Shown here piece after piece: positions 1 through 12,500 of a DNA stretch of 64,000 bases. The stretch covers positions 66,992,379 to 67,056,378 of the forward strand of contig OY755236.1 of the NCBI GenBank assembly GCA_963576725.1, written 5' to 3'. The translations under genes and the position numbers were made by a program. The notes below the pieces were generated by a model that did not search any database, had not been told where the DNA came from, and saw only the letters and a program-made list of their open reading frames with translations. Numbering within the stretch: the first letter of the stretch is position 1; each line of letters opens with the position of its first letter. Source of the stretch: Azorinus chamasolen (lineage: Eukaryota > Mollusca > Bivalvia > Cardiida > Solecurtidae).

Positions 1-440
1 CCTTGCAACCGTGATTAATCAGACAAATCGCACGCCTCTGGACAAAGTTTGATCATGATTATGAGTATCAAAATAGTGTAGATCCAGACTATACGCCATT
101 TAAGAAACGTACCAGCTGTTCCAGGTTAATACTTTATGCAAAAAATTACGTATGAATGCATGTCAGTGCCGAACTTTTGTGCCGTGAATAATTCTAAAAA
201 GCAGCAATGAAACGTCTTCCTCTTGCAGGAATTGCTCTACATTCAATGTGTAGTGGTTGCGTCTTGCATGTGGCTTTGCCTGCTTGACTATATATTATTA
301 AGGGTATGAAATTGTGCACCTGAGTATAATAATCTAACAGCAATTAACATTGACGGAGAAATGAGCCTTGATTTGTGTCCCATGTAGCTCTAAACATATT
401 AGTACTATGAACTGGAAATGCATTAATCAGTGTATGAACG
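1..440. other. Unassigned intergenic DNA
   Basis: AT-rich sequence with no credible exon, RNA gene or repeat that recurs elsewhere in the window. Confidence 0.5.
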
Positions 441-1000
441 TGTTTGGGTCATGTATGAGTCATGCAGGATACACCGCATACAACACACAACCGCATAAAC
501 AACACCACGACAAATACAGTAAGTGAACATGTATATAAAAGACACAACGAGACGAACAAAGACATAACAAACAAACAATAGGGGAAGATGGAAGTACCAC
601 CTTGGAACGGTCAGTGACAAATGCCATTGGGGTTTAAACCGGTTTAAACCTAACCTCACACTTATTCCATCCCCACCCTAAAAGACAAACAGTGTAAATA
701 AACGTATCCCCTCTAACCGCGATGGCAAATACCGTGGTAAAGTGCATGTAAAACGAAAACATATTTAAGTGTACTCAATGATTGAGCTGCAAAAAGAGTA
801 ATTGTAGAAAAGTAATAAAGGGTACGACAAAAACGAGAAGAATATCCGACGTCCTCCTTCCGTTTCCGAATTAAGAGGTCGCCTTCATAGAGTACTAAAC
901 TTTCTTGTTGGCGTACATGCAAAGAGGGCAGCGTGATTGCCAACTGTAAAACGAGTTGATAACCAGACATGCAGTATGTTGTAGTACCATAAGATCATAT
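441..1000 (-). mobile_element. Retroelement 3' untranslated region remnant
   Basis: This stretch matches 57935-58417 closely and in the same orientation: shared segments include the GGAACGGTCAGTGACAAA block, CTCACACTTATTCCATCCCC and AAAGACAAACAGTGTAAATAA. It lies downstream (on the - strand) of the reverse-transcriptase fragment at 1084-1510, so it is inferred to be the 3' part of the same element. Short ORFs inside it are not conserved between the two copies. Confidence 0.6.
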
Positions 1001-1083
1001 CGCATTGTTAATGATTTTTTAATGTATTTAGTGAAAACAGTTAGAAAATGGGTATGTCACACCACCATAAAATTCAGGATGTG

Positions 1084-1510
1084 AAATACCGTGTCACAGG
1101 AGCGCCTTAAGATTATATTTGTACATGTACTTGCAAAGATTTCGATAATAAAATTTAGAGACTGTTTTTCTTAGTTTGTGATATCTATATCCTTGCTTAA
1201 GCAGCTTTTCAGTTAAAATGAGATTTCGACTGTTAAAACCGTCAACAGAAGAACCAACTCCAACGAAACGAATAAGTTGAGATATATAAACCCCACAAGA
1301 TGGGACACGGGGAACATCTCCATCGAGATGAGGGAAATTTACAATATTAAAATCAAAATCGACTATTTTGTCATAAATGTTAGAAGAAATCATTTCAGTG
1401 TCAATTTTAAGATCTAGATCGAGAAAAGCTGCATAAGTGTTGAAAGGGATAGCTTTATTCAATTTTAGTTCTTTTGGGGTAAATGGTAGGAATCAAAACA
1501 TCAAAGAAAG
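1084..1510 (-). pseudogene. Reverse-transcriptase C-terminal fragment of a retroelement
   Basis: Reading the - strand gives about 125 residues with the order FLDLDLKI, IYDKIVDFDFNIVNFP, LDGDVPR, GVYISQLIRF, LTEKLLKQGYRYHKLRK, SKFYYRN. This arrangement is familiar from retroelement-encoded reverse transcriptases of cnidarians, fish and molluscs, in the part following the catalytic palm. The catalytic motif itself is absent, so the copy is 5'-truncated. There is no ATG at the beginning of the open frame: it reads in from PKELKLNKA. A second, shorter copy is at 61863-62040. Whether the element is Penelope-like or a non-LTR retrotransposon cannot be decided from this fragment. Confidence 0.7.
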
Positions 1511-2110
1511 TTTTATCTAAGTTGAAAAACAGTGATTTAAGTTTTTGTCGCATGTAAATCTGTAAGGGAAACAACGATGAGACCTTAAGAATGTATTCAT
1601 CAGCATGTACACTTGTTCATCTGGGTATTTTCATCTAAGCACGGTGAAGATTTAATGAGTTATTGACCTTGATGTTGCGAAAAATTGTGATTTGAAGTGT
1701 GTGCAGCATGTAACTCTGAAACCTTACAGATTAAATTATAAAACCTTAGCAATGTTTCAATCAGCATGAATAGTTGTCCACCTGTGTATTTTCATCCTAT
1801 CACAAAGAACATAAGCGGAGCTATGGGTCTCAATTTGTAAACAAATATCTATTAGAAATGTGTGTCTCATATAACAATGAAACTATTTATACTAGAATTA
1901 TGAAACCCCAGAAATCTATTCATCAGCATGCAAACGTGTGTACCTAGGTATTTTCATCCACACTAAATGAAGATAAACGGAGTTAGTGGCCCTGCTATTG
2001 TTGCAATTGGCGATTTCAAGTTTGTGTCGCATGTAACTCAGGGACCATTACTGACAGAATAAAGTTGCACAGGAAATCTTGTAAACATCAAAGGGCATCA
2101 TTAAAAAAAC
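1511..2110. repeat. Degenerate tandem repeat, ~159 bp unit, about four copies
   Basis: The phrase GCATGTAACTCTG or a variant recurs near 1551, 1708, 1867 and 2028, and a CCTGTGTATTTTCATC-like phrase near 1612, 1777 and 1931. The period of ~159 bp equals that of the composite-element cores at the other end of the window, but no terminal hairpin or microsatellite is attached here. Confidence 0.65.
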
Positions 2111-2526
2111 AACCATACTGGTTTTGTTTAAATTTATTGTGAAAAACAGAAATGTTTAGAATATGGTTGATCATGCTAATTATGTGCTGCACTAACCCTT
2201 TCAATAAAGATATTTGTCTGCTATTGAAACAGTGCAAACATAAATGCAGAAATATGAAAGAGTGTTACATGAAAATATACAATGATAAGCATTATCTTAA
2301 TCTAACCATGCACTTATTCAAAGGATTAGTTCAGCATATTGCTGTTGGAATAACTACATGCTACTACATTTATATAATATAAACGACACCTTATCAAATA
2401 GTGAAATATACTTAAAACAACAAAACATAATGAATTTGTCCAAAGCTTTTCAATACTGTGAATTTAAGAAATGATTCAAAGACTAGTTTAAGTTGTATTT
2501 TTGATAGATAATAAGGATTGTTTTTT
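2111..2526. other. Unassigned intergenic DNA
   Basis: No supported feature. A 76-codon open frame at 2152-2382 has no recognisable domain and sits in very AT-rich DNA. Confidence 0.4.
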
Positions 2527-2721
2527 CGTAAAACCTCTCTATAACGACCACTAAATTACATCAAGTATTTTGTGTTAAAGGCAGGTGGCTGCTTAAAGCA
2601 AGATGAAAGTAAAACATATTGGAGCGTTCTGTTTTACTTTCACCCTGCTTTAAGCAGCCACCTACCCTAAAAACTAACTAATTAACATAATTTAGTGGTC
2701 GTTATATAGAGGTTTTACTGT
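2527..2721. mobile_element. Fam-E MITE, full length (pogo/Tigger-like ends)
   Basis: Terminal inverted repeats begin GTAAAACCTCTCTATAACG and end with its complement, CGTTATATAGAGGTTTTACT. Nearly the whole element is one palindrome; the arms AGGCAGGTGGCTGCTTAAAG and CTTTAAGCAGCCACCT face each other. The CAGTA...ACCTC end motif and TA flank resemble pogo/Tigger-class elements, so it is inferred to be a non-autonomous relative. Confidence 0.75.
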
Positions 2722-3750
2722 ATTTCAGTTAACTATAGAAGGATCAATCATTATAAAATCTTAGAAAATAACAGTATCATTTTCATTGCAAACTATTACT
2801 ATTACACACATATTTTCAATAAATCTGGAGCATAATTGTGAGAAACAAAATGTTTTAAAATGCCATACGCGGCACTACGCAGGGTCGAATTCTATTACGT
2901 GACATTAAGATATCTTTAATTACGGTCCAATTACGCCCATGCTTCGCGTTTTATACAATAACATACTTACATATAATTAATCAATACTTTAAAAATAAAA
3001 GAAAGTCTAGACCTACATTAAGCTGTGAATTTGAGATATTGGTCAAATTATACGTAAGTATACGTTATATCTAAACTTGCAATTAATCCGTATTAAACCA
3101 AAACAGTATACTAGAATGTGCATTTACTGTAATACTTTCATAGACCCTAAGGCAAGACTAGAGAACCGGAAATTCGAATTGATCAGCTTTTTAATACCAA
3201 TAATGTTTTCATTTATTTTAATGCAATGATACCAAACTAAAGCTTATTTTAAGTTCATTACTTCTGATATGTTATTCATTTTTTCATCGACCAGTATATA
3301 CAATTTACCTTGCCCAAACAAGTAACATTCATTTCTTCAACGTTACAGAAATGACTGCTCCTCCCATGAGCCCCAAACAAATCGTAATCAAATACAGCAA
3401 GGTACCAATAATGTCAGTGAGCTTTTAACACATTACCTAAAGTGCGTGCACGCTAGATACAAATCTGAATAATCTGCATGTTTTATTGCATCTGGAATGT
3501 GACAAAGTTAAAAGTGTGGTATCTGGGTCCTGTGGATACATTTCTAGTTGTTCTGATGTCGAAATGCGAACTATTTCTTAATGTGAATAAAGATCTGCAA
3601 GAGATCGCTGGTATGTGAAAAACGAACGAAGATTCATTTCCTTATGAGATATATAGGCGGATTATGTTAATCGATTTGATCTTAGAACAAACAGTGATTT
3701 GTGTCTGTAGTGTATTGCATATAATTATGTCACTTTTTATTACTATTTCT
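2722..3750. other. Unassigned AT-rich intergenic DNA
   Basis: No credible exon, RNA gene or recurring repeat seen. Confidence 0.4.
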
Positions 3751-4625
3751 TTATTTGAATGACGAACTGAGCTTTTTCGTCGGTATGCAGGTTTATGCTA
3801 CCGTATTTGAACAGGGAACTCCAAACTACTATTGGATCCCAAGCAATTATTTCGAAAGACGATGATTTGAATCTACAGTGTCATCACAAGCATTTTGACT
3901 TTATTTTGATCATTTCGAGCTGGATTGGCGAGCTTCAAAACATTTCGATATTCGAATGAGTATCTGTGAAATGTTACTAGATAGGTGCGTTACCTTTTAA
4001 TAAACAATCAGTCATGTAGGTCTATAGCCATTCCCTACAGAAGCCGTCTGATCTTGGTCTACACTGTTTGCAAATGAGTGAAAATGCGCTTATATGAAGG
4101 CACGTATTGAACCAATTTCATTTTTTTGCATTGCCAGTTGTTATTGACAATTAGCGACATGATCACGGATTGTTGATACAAACTTTGAATCAACAATGTC
4201 TGAGAGTGTATAGAATATAATCACTTCGCAATTGTAGATTCTTTTGACCATTTCGTTATTCCGAAGTCAAGCCTACAAACTATTTCGTTAATCGAATGAC
4301 GAACTGCAAACTGGTCAAGGATTATTGATATAAACTTTTGGGTCTATCGTGGTTTGATTATCATCGATGCGCATGTTTTGGTCATTTCGTTATTCGGAGG
4401 TCGTTCCGCGAAATATGACGTGTTCAAATGACGAACTATGGCAATGTCAATGACTTTTTATACAGTTAACGTTTTAGATCGACTATAGATCCGCTATAGA
4501 GTCTTCAGTATTGCCCCAGCGCAATTAGTTTGATTTACTTATTTAGTTATTCGGAGTTCAAACAACTGTTTCGTTATTCTAGTGGTGAACTGTGAAATAG
4601 CAAAAACATCCTTACTTCATCGGTG
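3751..4625. repeat. Degenerate long tandem repeat carrying a Fam-A piece
   Basis: Versions of TTCGTTATTCGAATGACGAACTG recur near 3752, 3941, 4283, 4424 and 4572, about 145-190 bp apart. A Fam-A fragment (CCGTCTGATCTTGGTCTACA with the following GTTTGCAAATGAGTGAAAA) interrupts the array at about 4027-4118. Confidence 0.5.
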
Positions 4626-5334
4626 TTGTTATACCGGTATTTTCTGGTCCTCCGGGATCCTGAGATTTGGTGTTTTAGTAATATCAAATGAATGCGGCTC
4701 AAACCGGTCATAGTGGGGGTAGTCTTGCACTGTTAATAATGTAAAATAAAAATGAATCAACTTTTTATTGATTTATATTGAGTCAGTCCTATTTGATGTA
4801 GTATGCATTGTATACTGAATTTGAACTTACATACATTGTGTAATGAATTACACGCATAAATACACTCAGCAACATATTTGAATTTGTTACTTTTTCATTG
4901 GGACAGCCATTCTCTTACTTCGGTTCACATATTTGTAATTTGCAAGAGGTGGGAATGTATATTTAGACGGTACTCCAGTTAATTTAAAAACGTTAAATAC
5001 ATTCACATACTAGCATCTGTGAGACAAGGAGTCAGTTTATATATATATATATTTCATACTTTCATCGTGAGAAGTATACCGTAACCCTTTGCCTGATAGA
5101 CACGGCTTCTTTCAAGCAGAGTAGATCCTGTGTCTGCCATGCTAAACAATCCTGCATCCATGTACATGTACAAGTATTAATATTAAGCTAGTGGGTGTTC
5201 ATTAATGTCATTATTTCTTAAAAGATGATTATATATCAGGTTGAGGGTTAATGATAGTTTATACACTATTTCTGTTTCATGTGGTCCGTTTCATGCGACA
5301 CACTTACTGTAGAATGTTGTATTGGTGAGGGCCG
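4626..5334. other. Unassigned DNA with a short AT microsatellite
   Basis: Contains (AT)n at 5036-5051 and, at 4786-4860, a degenerate single unit resembling the minisatellite that follows. No gene seen. Confidence 0.4.
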
Positions 5335-5730
5335 TAACTAATAAACAATTGTAAACTAAACACGTATTAATACAGTAATATATTTGATGTATGCATACAT
5401 TGTATACTAAACACGTATTAATACAGTAACCTATTTGATGTTTGCATACATTGTATACTAAATACGTATTAATACAGTAACCTGTTTGATGAAGACATAC
5501 ATTATATACTGAATGACACGTATTAATACAGTTTATAATACATTTCATATATGCATGCATTGTATACTAAACACGTATTAAAACAGTAATATATTTCATG
5601 CATGCATACAATATATATATACTAAACACGTATTAATACAGTAACCTACTTGATGTATGCATACATTGTATACTAAACACGTATTAATACAGTAACATAT
5701 TTGATGCATACATTGTATACTATCTAACAC
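5335..5730. repeat. Minisatellite, ~50-60 bp unit, about seven copies
   Basis: The unit contains CATTGTATACTAAACACGTA followed by TTAATACAGTAACCTATTTG and ATGCATA. The open frame it creates on the - strand is a by-product of the repeat. Confidence 0.8.
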
Positions 5731-6780
5731 ACATTAATTCAGTAAATTGCTATTGATCAATAGAATACCAGATCAAATTGCATTGACTAGCTTTTGTCAC
5801 AGTATTGTCAGTCATCTATTACTGAAATAATTTTAAAGCGATATTTTCCATGAAGCGCTCTTCTTAAAACGAAACGTTGCGAAGAAGATTTACAATTTGC
5901 TTTTAAAAAGTCTCCAGTTTCCTTTTTATCAACATAATTATATGAACATGCTTTCACGCACATTTTCGATACGTTATACATAATGAGGACATATATTGTG
6001 TTGTTTTGTCTTCTCTTCTAACAGACACCGAACATAGGAAGAATCCGTCTTTCTTTAGGACATTTAGTATACATATGTTCTGAGGAGCCGAGAAGCTGTC
6101 AGTTCATTTGCTGTTTCTCTCGTCTAAATATAAATACCAATATGTATCTAAACGATGGTGAAAGATAGTGGTCTCGCGAGGGGCGATAGGGAGAAAAAGA
6201 AATGTTTTCATTCCATTACAAACACATAAATAATGATATGATAACAAATTTCAAAGGAAATAGCGTCTAGTTTCCATACATACGAGGTAACAAACACTAC
6301 ACGTTCAAGGATAGGTTTGCGTCTTATATGGCCTATTCATTTTATCCTTAAGCACTCTAAGCAGTTTTAGTTGGTTAATATCATTGCTTGTGACAAACAT
6401 ATTTGTATTAATAGCTGTTTCCACTTCCATTAGGAAACAGAAGCAAAACAATTTGAATTACTCAGAGTCTCATCTAAATCCATAATGTTCGCAAATGCCA
6501 TCTTAATTTCTCTTGTTTAGAATTAAACAATATTTCTAAGATCAGCTTTTTTACAGTGCTCCGTTATGATATTGATAAAGTTTTACAATGATAATATAAT
6601 TCCAATAGTTTTGGTATTCATACCTATAGCACGAATCTGAATATCTGAACTTTGACGTCTAATTAATTCTCGATGAATGCCAAATATTTACCGGAAATAC
6701 TTCCACTGTATAGTTCGGTGCTATCTATAATTGACAGAGCAACAAATACATGTGTGTACTCAGATACTAAATAGATTCTA
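5731..6780. other. Unassigned intergenic DNA
   Basis: No credible exon or recurring repeat noted. Confidence 0.4.
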
Positions 6781-6830
6781 AAGACTGGGCACAACATGGG
6801 GTTTGGTGGAGAAATAAAGGAGTTTTAATA
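6735..6830. mobile_element. Fam-F palindromic element, single arm
   Basis: One arm only: CACAACATGGGGTTTGGTGG then AGAAATAAAGG, preceded by a GTGTACTCAGATACTAAAT-like flank typical of Fam-F ends. Confidence 0.55.
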
Positions 6831-6899
6831 TATGCATCTTATCTGGACCTCTGACTGAGCTATAAAACATCGTAGGGCATGCATTTAGTCAACTAACAA

Positions 6900-7265
6900 C
6901 AGACATCGGTCTAGTTCATTATCATTAGCTTATTGTGTTATAGTATAAATATCGGTCTAATACAAATGTCATTGGCTTGTAATACACTTATAAATATCGA
7001 CCTAGCTCATTGTCATAAGCCTGTTGTGTTATAGGTATAAATATTGGCCTAATTCAATGAGATTATCTTATTTTATTGTATGTATAAATATCGGTCTAGT
7101 TCATTGTCATTAGCTTATTGTGATACATGTATGAATAGTGACCTAGTTCATTGCCATTAGCTTATTGTGTTACAGTATAATTATCCGCCTACTTCAATGA
7201 CATAAGCTTATTGTCTTTGAGTATAAATATCGACCTAGTTCAATACCATTAGCTTTCCAAATTTG
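6900..7265. repeat. Minisatellite, ~47 bp unit, eight copies
   Basis: The phrase CGGTCTAGTTCATTGTCATT or a variant starts near 6907, 6953, 7000, 7046, 7094, 7140, 7187 and 7233, i.e. every 46-47 bp, followed by AGCTTATTGTGTTATAGTAT. Confidence 0.85.
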
Positions 7266-7295
7266 AGTCGAAAAGCAAGGACTAAGACTGATGTG

Positions 7296-7533
7296 TTAAC
7301 CCATTCCCTGTTTTATATTCATGTAAGAAATGATGACATGAATATTAAATATATTTTACAGTAGCATATAATCACATGGTATTTCGGCTCAATCAGAAAC
7401 TATAGAATAATCTATATCATAATACAAGCAAACAGAGCAGACCCGGATCAGACAGCTCCTACAGGAGCCGTCTGATCTGGGTATACTCTGTTCGCAAATG
7501 CGTGAAAACGCGTTTATATGAAGGTGGGGTAAA
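7296..7533. mobile_element. Fam-A TTAA MITE, nearly full length
   Basis: Starts TTAACCCATTCCCTG. Carries the Fam-A hairpin GCAAACAGAGCAGACCC...GGAGCCGTCTGATCTGGGTA and the tail CAAATGCGTGAAAACGCGTT. The right end reads GGGGTAAA, so the right TTAA is degraded. Confidence 0.75.
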
Positions 7534-8529
7534 TTTGTCCGTGGATACAACCGAACACATATTTTAAATATATATTTCATAAAAGTCTGAAAAGGATCGC
7601 ATTCTCCAAAATGATACTCAAAAATACTCCTAGTATTGTACGACACTATTGAATTAAATCCTCTAAACAATCACAGAGAAGAACTATTTCTTACATGATA
7701 CCGACCAAGTCTACTGGTTCATGGTTCTATGAAATTGATAGAGACTTTGAATCAAGCTAATTGTTTGAGAGTAGTCTTGAGCTTTGAGTCTCACAATTGA
7801 CACCATCCTCAGCTTTTTCCAATGAGTCTAATAACTGACATCATGCTCGGCTAATTCCAATGAACTCATGTTCACTGTTATCCTGGTAAATGCCAGAATA
7901 GCAATTTGTTCCTGTCAGTTTATTTTAGAGTCTCTGATTGACGGAAGAACTAATATTTAACACCAGTCAAATTGGTTTTATTACAAAGTAGCAATGACCG
8001 GTGTGGGTGTGAACAAGTGGCAGTAAACAAGTGTAAACTAGGCCAGCTTGGCCTAAATTATCATCAGTAATAAGTGTTATTACTAGGCGAGCGACATTGA
8101 CAGTTGTCAGATATGTTAAGCCGGCTGAATATTGAGGAATGGTTCGTCCAAAGACAATGTAATCCAAATTAAGAAGCATGTTTTCTTCCATTTTAACCAT
8201 TTCAACACTGAATTTCAAAAGAGTACACGGTCAGGTTTAACGCGAATATTCGGGGATGTTATTAAGGTGTAACATGACTAACATCCTGATGAGAGGGGTC
8301 CTCCAGTAGTCCTCTCACATGGGTCTATACTGTTTGCAAAGGACATTGGTGTATCGTTTCCCGCAATGAAAAGGTCATAACATATCGGAGTGTCAAACAG
8401 CTTGTGTCATGGCTAAAAGCCAGTCCAAATTGAAGGCAAATATAATACCAAGCTAAGGGTTAGGCAATCATGTTTTACCGCATACCAATTCTGGCGTTTT
8501 GCACAAATACAAAAACACATTCTAAACCG
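7534..8529. other. Unassigned DNA with one Fam-L hairpin
   Basis: A hairpin at about 8285-8345 (ATCCTGATGAGAGGGGTCCT ... GTCCTCTCACATGGGTCTAT) belongs to Fam-L, as at 29998. Otherwise nothing supported. Confidence 0.45.
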
Positions 8530-8680
8530 GAATTCTAATGGAGAAGAATCATGATGCTTTTAGGCAGGTGACTGCTCAATGCAGGGTGAAAGTCATGAAG
8601 AAAGCTCATAGACGAGCTTTCTGCATGACATCCAACCTGCATTAAATTGCCACCTATTCCCAAAGCCGATTTTTGTACAT
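8530..8680. mobile_element. Fam-E MITE, partial
   Basis: Retains the internal arms AGGCAGGTGACTGCTCAATG and TGCATTAAATTGCCACCT around AGAAAGCTCATAGACGAGCT; the CAGTA termini are missing or too diverged to call. Confidence 0.55.
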
Positions 8681-8778
8681 CCGGTTTAGAGGGTTTTAGT
8701 TACTTTAATCAACTGTATTTTTATGTTGTTCCTTTCCTTCAAAATCTAAGAATAGATAGACCATGCAGATGTGCAGCA

Positions 8779-9027
8779 GAGCAACAGTTAAAGGTGCGTA
8801 CTCAAATACTAAAACTGTCATTTAACAGTTAAAGGTGTGTACTCAAATACTAAAACTGTCATTTAAAGGTGCGTACTCAAATACTAAAACTGTCATTTAA
8901 AGGTGCGTACTCAAATACTAAAACTGTCATTTTTCCACCAAATCCTAAGTTGTGACCACTCTTTAGAATCGTCTAGACGATTCTAAAGAGTGGTCACAAC
9001 ATGGGGTTTGGTAGAGAAATAAAACCG
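8779..9027. mobile_element. Fam-F element with an expanded left arm
   Basis: The core is a long palindrome: CTCTTTAGAATCGTCTAGAC and its complement, ending CACAACATGGGGTTTGGTAG then AGAAATAAAAC. The left arm contains three to four tandem copies (8788-8932) of AAAGGTGCGTACTCAAATAC plus TAAAACTGTCATTT, a phrase present once in simple Fam-F copies. Confidence 0.75.
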
Positions 9028-9034
9028 TGTAAAG

Positions 9035-9160
9035 CGGTTTGGGTTCTGATGAAGTGCCTGAATCTTAACCTTTTGAATGCGGGAAACGAATGTACTGACA
9101 TTTGCAAACAGTGTTTACCCAGATCAGAGATATTCTGGAGAAGCTTTCTGGTCAGGATCT
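9035..9160. mobile_element. Fam-A fragment
   Basis: Contains ACATTTGCAAACAGTGTTTA and CCCAGATCAGAGATATTCTG, i.e. half of a decayed Fam-A hairpin. Confidence 0.45.
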
Positions 9161-9297
9161 GAACTGTTTGTCATTGAAAATCCTCTCGCATATTGTAACC
9201 TTAAGACTGAATGGATTCTACCATTAAGCAATAATGGACAATTCCATTTTGAAAATTCAACATTCAAAAGGATAACGGTTTGCACGGGTTATTACAT

Positions 9298-9480
9298 GTC
9301 CAGATAAGATGTGTAAATTAAAACATTTTCAAGAATAACTCCATTATTTCTCCACCAAACCCTATGGCGTGACCAATCTTCATAATCATCTCTTCGAGAC
9401 GATTCTAAAGAGTGGTCACAACATAGGGTTTGGTGGAGAAATTGCGATTTGAGTATGGACATTTATCTGTTGCTCTGTGA
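9298..9480. mobile_element. Fam-F element, full length
   Basis: Runs from GTCCAGATAAGATGTGTAAA through the palindrome CTCCACCAAACCCTATGGCG ... ACATAGGGTTTGGTGGAGAA to a flank ending TCTGTTGCTCTG. The same ends recur at 25198-25355 and 29615-29740. Confidence 0.75.
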
Positions 9481-9519
9481 ATTATTGCCGATTGCTCACG
9501 GCGTGCTCACTATTATTCA

Positions 9520-9980
9520 GGTTAACTCTTTCGTCACCAAATATAATTTGGTCAGCTAAACCTTTCAAAGTGGAATCTTCCTTCAAATGTGTTTACAAAA
9601 ATTCATTCTGGTAGTCAAACAGTCTAGATCCAGATGAGATGCCGACTTACTCTGCAATGTTTATCATATATTTGCCATCAGCAGTAAAATTATTAAAACG
9701 TAGGCTGAAGATTATAATAGCATGAAAGCAATGCAACCGATTCCCACTGGAACTATCTGCATTGCTTTCATCCTATAAACAAGTACTACCTTTATACGAC
9801 ATTGCAAATAGAGTAGTTAGTTTAATGTCTGCTCAGTTCGCTTATGGAATGATATACATATTTGATTCTACAGTTTATGTCATAGCCAAAACATTTTTAT
9901 TTTAGTTGCGATTATAAAATATCAGCTAATTAATAAACATGATGTCATTATTTCTTACATGAATGGTTATGCTGTAATGT
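9520..9980. mobile_element. Fam-D and Fam-A fragments with a short hairpin
   Basis: GGTTAACTCTTTCGTCACC at 9521 looks like a Fam-D left end. A hairpin GCATGAAAGCAATGCA ... TGCATTGCTTTCATCC lies at 9720-9772. A Fam-A tail (TTCGCTTATGGAATGATATA ... GATGTCATTATTTCTTACAT) lies at 9837-9965. Confidence 0.5.
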
Positions 9981-10790
9981 GTTATGCTTTTTTGTTGCTC
10001 GATTGGAAGAGTCTTTGCGTTATGTACCCTACTTACCCCTAAGTATTCGGACACACAAAATTAGAAAAATAGTTCCGACCCAGATCAAACGACTACTAAA
10101 GGGATCAGCTGATCAGATTCTACAACATTTGTTACTATTGTCAGTCTAGTATAACGTTATCAAATTGGTGGGAAAGTTGGTTATGAAGCTTTACAAAGAG
10201 GTGGAGATGGGAGACTGGATATCTAAATACTTAAGACAGTTAGAGTATGTTAAAACGATGTCGCCTATTAATATTCCTAGTCAGTAAAGTGTTGCTAGTT
10301 TCCATGTATCAGCATTTGATTAGGTCATTCGTCCGATCCCATGTCTAACTGTATTGTACATGCGCTTCATTTGTTCCCCTGTATTAGTTTAATGAGACCA
10401 TGTTATGTAACGCAACCTTACGTTACGTTGCCTTATGTTACGTGTCGCTATGTTACTTTTTCCCTAAACACCTAATATAAGTGTCAACCAGCTAGAATCA
10501 ACAGTCTTCATGAATTATTAACCATTTGAAACCACAGTAAAGTTTGATACTTATTTTTGTGTTGGGACTGGCATGTGAAAATAATTGAGTGTGCACAATA
10601 ATAGATAGTGCACACTAATAGATAGTGCACGTTGTTGTTGTATTAAACATTCGTATGATGTGTGCCTAGTGGTGATTACTGTTGCAAGCAATTTAAACAT
10701 CAGGACTGAAACTGGTTGACTCCATAATAATGCATATGTGTAGATAAATTGAATTGGTAACAGTTTTACTTTAGTTATACCCCAGGAAAC
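9981..10790. other. Unassigned intergenic DNA
   Basis: A short direct repeat of AATAGATAGTGCAC occurs at about 10600-10630. No gene seen. Confidence 0.4.
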
Positions 10791-10792
10791 GT

Positions 10793-10985
10793 ATGTTGTT
10801 GTTGTTTTGTTTTTGTTGTTGTTGTTGTTTTTTGTTGTTGTATGTTTTGTTGTTTGTTTTGTTGTTGTTGTTGGGTTTGTTGTTGCTGTTTTTTATTTTT
10901 TTATTTATTTGTTTGTGTGTTTTTGTTGTTGTTGGTGTTTGGTTTTTTGGGGGGTTTTTTTTTTTGGGGGGGGGGTTGGGGGGAG
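10793..10985. repeat. TTG/T-rich and poly-G low-complexity tract
   Basis: Extended GTT/TTG repeats grade into T-rich and then G-rich runs. The long overlapping open frames across it are artefacts of composition. Confidence 0.85.
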
Positions 10986-12500
10986 GGGTATACTGGAATC
11001 ACTGTGTCGGTCTGTTGGCCAACCGGTCGGTCTGTCTGTCCCGAAAAAAGAATACCTTTCATAACTTTTTCTCATGCTTGTAGGGATGCCGAATTTGGTG
11101 TGTGAATACATCTTGAAATGGCGAGGTGCCGCTTACCATTTTCAGGCATCTGTATTCTTAAAACATTGTCCGGAGAATATCTCCTATATTACTTGAGGCA
11201 GAAATACCAAAAATGTGAGTACATGTACATCTTGGGATGACAGAGTGTCGCATACTATTTTCAGCCGTGCGTTCAGTAGGGAAACCGGTTTGTAGATAGC
11301 ATTGTCACTAGTCTGTATGCCATGTTTTATCACACACAAAATGTGTGACACGCTATGTACTCTTTCTTTCATGTTTTACTTATAAGTTTCGTAGCTAGTC
11401 TACAAACCGTATTGCATACGGGTTCCTTACTGAACGAACGGCTGGTCTCTGTGACATTGACCTTGACCACTGACCTGATAAATCGAATAACCTTTTGTAC
11501 ACATTGTCCGAATTATTTGAGATAGGAATGCCAAATATCTAGTGTAACTACATCTTGGAATGGCGAAGTGTCGATTGTTACAATTTTCAGGTCTCTGTGA
11601 CCTTGACATTGACTGATGACATCAGGTATAGAAAACCCTTGTCCGGAGCATATCCCCTATATTGTTTGAGGTAGGAATGTAAAATCTGGTTTGCGTGTAC
11701 ATCTTTAGAATATGCATACCATTTTCAGGTCTCTGTGACCTTGACCTTAACGTTGTCCTGAGCTATAGAAAAACATCGGAGTATCACATACGGGTTTCAG
11801 GTCTCTATGACCGTGACCAATGACCTCATGTATAGAAAAACCTTGTGTGGAGCGTTTCTCCTATATCATTTGAGGTACAAATGCCATATTGAGTTTGTAA
11901 GTATATCTTATCGATGCGGAGTTTTCCATACCATTTTCAGTCTGTGTGGCATTGACCTTGACTGTTGACCTGAGCTATAGAAACACTTTGTCCGATATAC
12001 GTCTCCTATTTTACCTGAGGTAAGAATGCCAAATTTGGTTTGTGAGTATATCTCGGGACAGCAGAGTGTGCATACCATTTTCAGGTCTCGTGACACTGAC
12101 CTTGACCCTGACATTGACCGCTGACCTGAGCCACAGAAAAACCGTGTCCGGAAGATATCTCCTACACTACCTGTGTAAGGAATGCCAACTTTGCTGTGTG
12201 AGTACATCTTGAATTTCAGATTGTCTGAAAGGTCTGTGTGACCTTGACATTGACCTCTGGTATAGAAAAGCCTTATTTGGAGCTTATCTCTTAAATTATT
12301 TGAGGTAGAAATGCCCAATTGGGTATGTAAGTACATCTTAGCAATACAGAGTTTTGCGTACCATTTTCAGGCGTCTTTGTGGCCTTGATCTTGACCACTG
12401 ACATGACCTATAGAAAACAAATTGTCCGGCGTATGTCGCCTTTATTACTTGAGGTAGGAATGCCAATGCTGGTGTATCAGTACATCTTGGGAATTCAGAT
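10978..12500 (-). mobile_element. Composite core-repeat element (reverse), ~150-165 bp units
   Basis: Read on the - strand: eight to nine degenerate units with AAGATGTACTCACACACCAA, TTTGGCATTCCTACCTCA, AGGAGATATGCTCC and several AGGTCAAGGTCA phrases, then a GACAGACAGACCGACCGG microsatellite (11010-11045), then a tail TGATTCCAGTATACC and a C-rich run. This core also occurs at 44860-46605 and, diverged, at 55545-56120. The microsatellite plus terminal block resembles the end of the element at 26398-26500. Confidence 0.7.

Noticed and set aside
2152..2382. Small secreted cysteine-rich protein (76 codons)
   Set aside because: AT-rich, hydrophobic at both ends, no clear signal peptide or family, no flanking splice sites; likely chance.
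6900..7265. Regular 47-bp repeats resembling a CRISPR array
   Set aside because: The whole 47-bp period is conserved, with no variable spacer part.
10793..11105. Overlapping leucine/valine/phenylalanine-rich open frames resembling membrane proteins
   Set aside because: Created by TTG repeats and G/T runs.
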